Assembly (NCBI RefSeq): GCF_030295765.1
Contig: NZ_AP027292.1
Coordinates: forward strand, 3,534,001-3,598,000
Source of the DNA: Neptuniibacter halophilus
Lineage (GTDB): Bacteria; Pseudomonadota; Gammaproteobacteria; Pseudomonadales; Balneatricaceae
Reading direction: 5' to 3'
Length of the DNA: 64,000 nucleotides
The translations under genes and the position numbers were made by a program. The notes below the pieces were generated by a model, which saw nothing but the letters and a program-made list of their open reading frames with translations, had not been told where the DNA came from and searched no databases. Below are positions 60,382-64,000 of the stretch, piece after piece (position 1 is the first letter of the stretch; each line of letters opens with the position of its first letter).

Positions 60382-60954
60382 TCAGACGTCGTCAGATTGC
60401 TGCTTGCGCAGTTGCGCCTGGCTCTGGAATACCTGGCGGGCGAGTATCATGCGGCAGCTCTCCGGCAATTTGACAAATTCTACGCTGGTAAGGAAGTTAC
60501 CGTCAGCCATCTCAACGGAGCGGCAGCACTGGGCATACAGCAACAGGCCGATGCAGGACTCAGGGAAGATCAGCTTAATGGAGAGGAAGCTGCCTTCAGC
60601 AAAGCCCTGTGTATGCCTGAACTGCAAACCGCCTTCAGAAATATTAACTTCCTGAATAGCAGCGTTGCTGACCACCATTTCAGATGAAGCGACTGCCTGT
60701 GCAATGCGTTCGACCTTGTCGTGCATGATCCGCAGAAAGGCAGCGATATTGCTGTCTTTTTCAGCGATCTTGCGCAGCAGGTGGCTGCTGTCCGTATCCA
60801 TCTCCTGAAGCTGACTGAGGAGCAGGAAATTAGGTGATACGTCAAACTGAGTCGGGCTGGGCTGGGAGGTGATCTCAGACTCGGAAATCTCCTTCAGTTC
60901 CAGGGAAACCCGTTGCTCTATACGGAAATACTGGCGACGATCATCTTCCTGCAT
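60382..60954 (-). CDS. PilZ-domain protein
   Basis: A 190-residue protein with a PilZ pattern: RRQYFR at 6-11 (RxxxR) and NISEGG in the second half (NxSxxG), the two c-di-GMP-binding signatures. A helical stretch (about 40-100, LLRKIAEKDSNIAAFLRIMHDKVERIAQ) lies between them, so the first motif and the beta-barrel are separated. It is a likely c-di-GMP receptor. I chose the ATG at 60954 with GAGG 8 nt upstream; the longer reading to 61020 adds a hydrophobic stretch with no ribosome site. The Tus-like gene follows at 3 nt. Confidence 0.78.
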   Translation of the reverse strand: MQEDDRRQYFRIEQRVSLELKEISESEITSQPSPTQFDVSPNFLLLSQLQEMDTDSSHLLRKIAEKDSNIAAFLRIMHDKVERIAQAVASSEMVVSNAAIQEVNISEGGLQFRHTQGFAEGSFLSIKLIFPESCIGLLLYAQCCRSVEMADGNFLTSVEFVKLPESCRMILARQVFQSQAQLRKQQSDDV

Positions 60955-61156
60955 GTGCAGCCCTCGTTGGAATAACACGGATAGTGAAAGGAGTATAAAA
61001 ACAAACCGTAAGAAAATCATCCACCTGGATTCATCAATCAGCCTGAGACGTTGAATTTAATCGGATCATTACGCAGACCGTCACCCGGGAGGGACCGATG
61101 CCGGCAGAGTGAAAGACGCATCTGCGGCGATTGGCTCATTCTTAATAAGTGATTGC

Positions 61157-61185
61157 TTGTTAAACATAGGCTTAGTCTGTATTTT
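61157..61185 (+). promoter_or_regulatory. Candidate promoter of lolC/E
   Basis: TTGTTA and TATTTT with a 17-nt spacer, 62 nt before the permease start in the 293-nt divergent region. Confidence 0.35.
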
Positions 61186-61247
61186 TGTGGCTTCATTTAT
61201 CTGGTGACTGTTTTTACACCACTATACAACTATGGTTTAATCGGCCG

Positions 61248-62492
61248 ATGTTTAAGCCCCTATCTATCTTTATTGGCTTGCGCTATACCGCAGCCAAGCG
61301 CAGTAACCATTTCATCTCTTTTATCTCTATGGCCTCCATGCTCGGTTTGATGCTGGGTGTGGCCGCACTGATTGTTGTGCTCTCGGTCATGAACGGGTTT
61401 GACCGTGAACTGAAACAACGCATTCTTGGTATGGTGCCCCATGCCACAATCAGTGGTTATGGCAAGCCCGTTGAAAACTGGCCTGATCTGGTAGCGAAAC
61501 TTGAAAATCAGCCTGAGGTAATCGCCGCTGCGCCCTTTATACAGGCACAGGCGATGCTGACCAGTCGTGGTGTTGTCCGTGGCGCCCTGATCAATGGTAT
61601 TGATATTGAGGCAGAAACCCGGGTTTCGATTCTGGGACAGCATATTAAAACCGGTTCGCTGACAGCACTGAATGAGCAGCGTTTCGGTATTATCCTCGGT
61701 GATCTTCTGGCCCGTTATCTGGGGGTTCGGGTCGGTGACAAAGTAACTCTGGTGTTGCCGGAGGCGAGTATCAGTGTGGCGGGGGTGGTTCCCCGGCTGA
61801 AGCGATTCACCGTAGTGGGTACCTTTGAAGTGGGTGCAGAGCTGGATGCGAATCTGGCGTACATCAGTTTGAGCGATGCGGCCAAAATTAAGCGCCTCGG
61901 CGAATCAGTAGAGGGCGTAAGACTGAAGTTTGATGATTTGTTTGCAGCACCGCACCGGGTGCGGCAGATAGCATCTTCGCTGGAAGGCTACTATCAGGCC
62001 AGTGACTGGACCCGTACTCATGGCAATCTTTTTCAGGCGATTCAGTTGGAAAAACGCATGATTGGTCTGCTGCTGTTTCTCATTGTTCTGGTCGCAGCGT
62101 TCAATATTGTCTCTACGCTGGTCATGGTGGTCACCGATAAAAAAGCGGATGTGGCGATCCTGCGTACCATTGGTGCCACGCCGGGGCGGATTATGCGTAT
62201 CTTTATGGTTCAGGGTACCGTGATCGGTATGCTGGGTACGCTGCTCGGAACACTGCTGGGTGTATTGCTGGCGTTTAATATCGCCGGCATTATCGCCTGG
62301 GTTGAGCAGGCGTTTGGTATTCAGTTCCTTGATCCCAGTGTCTATTTTATCAGTGAATTTCCATCTGATTTACAGTGGCCCGATGTAGGCATTATCACAC
62401 TGAGTGCACTGGTCATTAGTTTTCTGGCCACTCTCTATCCCGCCTGGCGGGCATCTAAAACCGATCCGGCAGAGGCATTGAGATATGAATAA
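61248..62492 (+). CDS. Lipoprotein-releasing ABC permease (LolC/LolE type, probably LolF)
   Basis: A 414-residue inner-membrane permease with one N-terminal helix (residues about 25-45), a large periplasmic domain (45-265), and three C-terminal helices. FIGLRYTAAKRSNHFISFIS and GATPGRIMRIFMVQG are the Lol signatures. It extracts lipoproteins for LolA. In E. coli LolC and LolE flank LolD; here one permease precedes lolD and the gene after lolD is DUF2062, so a homodimeric LolF-type exporter is likely. Start ATG at 61248; the longer reading to 61185 lacks a ribosome site. Confidence 0.9.
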   Translation: MFKPLSIFIGLRYTAAKRSNHFISFISMASMLGLMLGVAALIVVLSVMNGFDRELKQRILGMVPHATISGYGKPVENWPDLVAKLENQPEVIAAAPFIQAQAMLTSRGVVRGALINGIDIEAETRVSILGQHIKTGSLTALNEQRFGIILGDLLARYLGVRVGDKVTLVLPEASISVAGVVPRLKRFTVVGTFEVGAELDANLAYISLSDAAKIKRLGESVEGVRLKFDDLFAAPHRVRQIASSLEGYYQASDWTRTHGNLFQAIQLEKRMIGLLLFLIVLVAAFNIVSTLVMVVTDKKADVAILRTIGATPGRIMRIFMVQGTVIGMLGTLLGTLLGVLLAFNIAGIIAWVEQAFGIQFLDPSVYFISEFPSDLQWPDVGIITLSALVISFLATLYPAWRASKTDPAEALRYE

Positions 62493-63171
62493 CCGACCTG
62501 TTGTTCTGCAGGCCAGGGCAGTGAGTAAAACCTATCGGGATGCCGGAACTGAAGTGAGCGTTTTGCGCGAACTTGATTTTGATCTTCATCAGGGGGAGCA
62601 GCTGGCGATCATCGGGTCTTCCGGTTCAGGCAAAAGTACCTTGCTTAACATACTCGGAGGCTTAGATCGTCCAACCAGTGGCGAGGTGCAGATACGTGGC
62701 AACAACCTGCATGCCGGTAGCGAAGCACAGCGGGCAATGACCCGTAATCAAAGCCTTGGTTTCGTTTATCAGTTTCACCATTTGCTGCCGGAATTTACCG
62801 CGCTGGAAAATGTAGCGATGCCGCTGCTGATGAGGAATATGCCGCTCTCTGAGGTGCGTCAGCAGGCTGCAGAAGTGCTTGGATCGGTTGGTCTGGCTGA
62901 GCGGATTGGTCATAAGCCTGCCCAGTTAAGTGGTGGTGAGCGACAGCGAGTGGCAATTGCCCGTGCGCTGATCGGCAAGCCGGCAGTTGTGTTAATGGAT
63001 GAACCGACGGGTAATCTTGACCGTACTACCGCCGCGCATGTACAGGCGCTTATCGACAAACTGAATGCAGAATACGGTATCGCTTTTGCGCTGGTCACTC
63101 ATGACCCGGCGCTGGCTGATAAAACCGGCCGTGTGCTGGAGTTAGTGGATGGGCAGTTGCGCCAGCACTGA
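62485..63171 (+). CDS. lolD: Lipoprotein-releasing ABC ATPase LolD
   Basis: A 228-residue ABC ATPase. Walker A is GSSGSGKS (44-51), Q-loop NQSLGFVYQFHHLLPEF (the Lol-type QFHHLLPEFTALENV), signature LSGGERQRVAIARAL, and Walker B VVLMDEPTGNLD. It drives lipoprotein release and overlaps the permease gene by 8 nt, so the two are coupled. Confidence 0.96.
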   Translation: MNNRPVVLQARAVSKTYRDAGTEVSVLRELDFDLHQGEQLAIIGSSGSGKSTLLNILGGLDRPTSGEVQIRGNNLHAGSEAQRAMTRNQSLGFVYQFHHLLPEFTALENVAMPLLMRNMPLSEVRQQAAEVLGSVGLAERIGHKPAQLSGGERQRVAIARALIGKPAVVLMDEPTGNLDRTTAAHVQALIDKLNAEYGIAFALVTHDPALADKTGRVLELVDGQLRQH

Positions 63172-63179
63172 GATCTGAT

Positions 63180-63698
63180 TCACCCGGAGTTACGTTCGCT
63201 GCGGCGCTTCCAGCTCCGGCCTACGTGCCATGCCCAGAAGCTTTGCACGCCAAAATAGCCGAGCAAACCAAAAAAGATTCCGCACAGAACAGACCCGAAA
63301 AGCAGTGGCCACCAGATGAGTCCCAGACTGTGCTGGAGCCACTCCATGCTCATCTCAAAATTAATGGTCTCCCCCGGATCACCGATCAGAAAATCTCCGA
63401 CGCGATAGGTAAAATAAAAGATAGGTGGCATGGTCAGTGGGTTGGTGATCCAGACCAGTCCTATGGAGATTGGCAGGTTGCTGCGCAAAAAGATCGCCAT
63501 GAAGGCAGCGACCAGCATCTGCAGGGGTATAGGTAAAAACGCACAAAACAAACCAACAAAAAATGCCCGGGCCACTGACTTGCGGGTAAGGTGCCATAGG
63601 TTGGGGTCATGGATATGACTGCCGAGCCAACTCAAATGCTTATGCCGTTTGAGCTTCTCTTCGTTGGGCATGTATTTCTTGAACAGTTTGCGCGGCAT
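63180..63698 (-). CDS. DUF2062 membrane protein
   Basis: A 172-residue protein with three to four transmembrane helices (LFCAFLPIPLQMLVAAFMAIFL and SLGLIWWPLLFGSVLCGIFFG among them). RSNLPISIGLVWITNPLTMPPIFYFTY is the DUF2062 core. The function is unknown; the gene lies between lolD and comEC in pseudomonads, as here. It converges on lolD with an 8-nt gap. Confidence 0.88.
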   Translation of the reverse strand: MPRKLFKKYMPNEEKLKRHKHLSWLGSHIHDPNLWHLTRKSVARAFFVGLFCAFLPIPLQMLVAAFMAIFLRSNLPISIGLVWITNPLTMPPIFYFTYRVGDFLIGDPGETINFEMSMEWLQHSLGLIWWPLLFGSVLCGIFFGLLGYFGVQSFWAWHVGRSWKRRSERNSG

Positions 63699-63928
63699 GT
63701 TTTAATTTACTTATTATGGCACACGGGGTGGATGGCTATTATGCCCCCTGAAACCGGCTAAGCCAAGGGCATGTCCGGAACAGGCAAAATGCAGCCGAAA
63801 ATGTTCAGCCTGTTCGTAAAGTTTAATGCACAGCGAAAACGATGCTGAAGTCTGGCCCGTTTCGCTGTGCGGCATTTGGAGCTTTCCGCGTGCCTGTGAA
63901 TTGATATTGACTAAAGGGTGCTACAGGC

Positions 63929-64000
63929 ATGAGATCAAGGATGATCCTGCTTGCCGCGGGCCTCGCCCTCGCTGTGCTGCAAGCGCCACTTATACCGATC
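63929..64000 (+). CDS. Start of a probable comEC (3' truncated by the window)
   Basis: Twenty-four codons are visible (MRSRMILLAAGLALAVLQAPLIPI), beginning a hydrophobic helix, with AAGGG about 10 nt upstream. In pseudomonads comEC/comA, the DNA-uptake channel, follows DUF2062 divergently, so the context suggests comEC. The sequence itself is too short to prove it. Confidence 0.5.
   Translation, partial: MRSRMILLAAGLALAVLQAPLIPI

Overview
The window reads as chromosomal core DNA of a marine-type gammaproteobacterium. The gene order is the Pseudomonas/Oceanospirillales pattern: icd, cspD/clpS-clpA, infA, ate, aat, trxB, ftsK-lolA-rarA-crcB-serS, and tRNA-Arg-His-Leu-His before tig-clpP-clpX. 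FabV enoyl-ACP reductase, a one-permease Lol exporter and a base composition near 50% GC fit Oceanospirillaceae (Amphritea, Neptunomonas, Neptuniibacter or Marinobacterium-like). The genus is inference. No insertion sequence, prophage, integrase, CRISPR array or rRNA was seen. Coding density is high and most genes are in short operons closed by clear bidirectional terminators.

Layout. 1-7.7 kb: two LysR regulators (the first cut by the window edge), a small exported protein, then a minus-strand operon arsC-wrbA-DUF2069-(SufS-SufE fusion)-MazG-like-FmdB-like, followed by yihY and acylphosphatase. 7.7-16.1 kb: proS, a small MscS channel, DUF523, MaoC hydratase divergent from fabV, a YbaY/META lipoprotein and the radical SAM protein YgiQ. 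16.1-22.9 kb: a tightly overlapped six-gene operon RDD-SpoIIM-DUF4129-DUF4350-MoxR-DUF58. 22.9-28.2 kb: gamma-glutamylcyclotransferase-like protein, a 61-residue protein, an unrecognised acidic protein, a beta-propeller-like lipoprotein, cysS and folD. 28.4-32.7 kb: a four-tRNA operon with a strong promoter, then tig, clpP and clpX. 32.7-41.8 kb: an Hpt/degenerate HD-GYP fusion, DAHP synthase, dsbD, a calcium-loop protein behind a long leader, a PqiA-like protein, a UDG-like enzyme, endonuclease I, a Pmp3/YqaE peptide and rluE. 41.8-50.1 kb: icd, cspD, the N-degron module (clpS, clpA, bpt, aat) with infA and trxB, and a CheW protein with an inserted CZB domain. 50.2-57.1 kb: ftsK, lolA, rarA, crcB, serS and a DUF4124 protein. 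57.1-64 kb: ycbK/ycbB cell-wall pair, a small membrane protein, a Tus-like protein and a PilZ protein in one operon, LolC/E-type permease plus lolD, a DUF2062 protein and the first codons of a probable comEC.

How they work together. Protein quality control dominates: trigger factor, ClpP, ClpX, ClpA, ClpS, both N-degron transferases, thioredoxin reductase and DsbD. Envelope biogenesis is the second theme: LolA, the LolCD-type exporter, the L,D-transpeptidase and M15 peptidase, and the MoxR operon. Signalling proteins (Hpt/HD-GYP, CheW-CZB, PilZ) are scattered singly between housekeeping genes and are the most unusual parts. The items most worth follow-up are the Tus-like protein outside the enterobacteria, the CheW fold interrupted by a zinc-binding CZB domain, the Hpt fused to a catalytically dead HD-GYP, and the SufS-SufE fusion whose linker is coded by a 9-nt tandem repeat.
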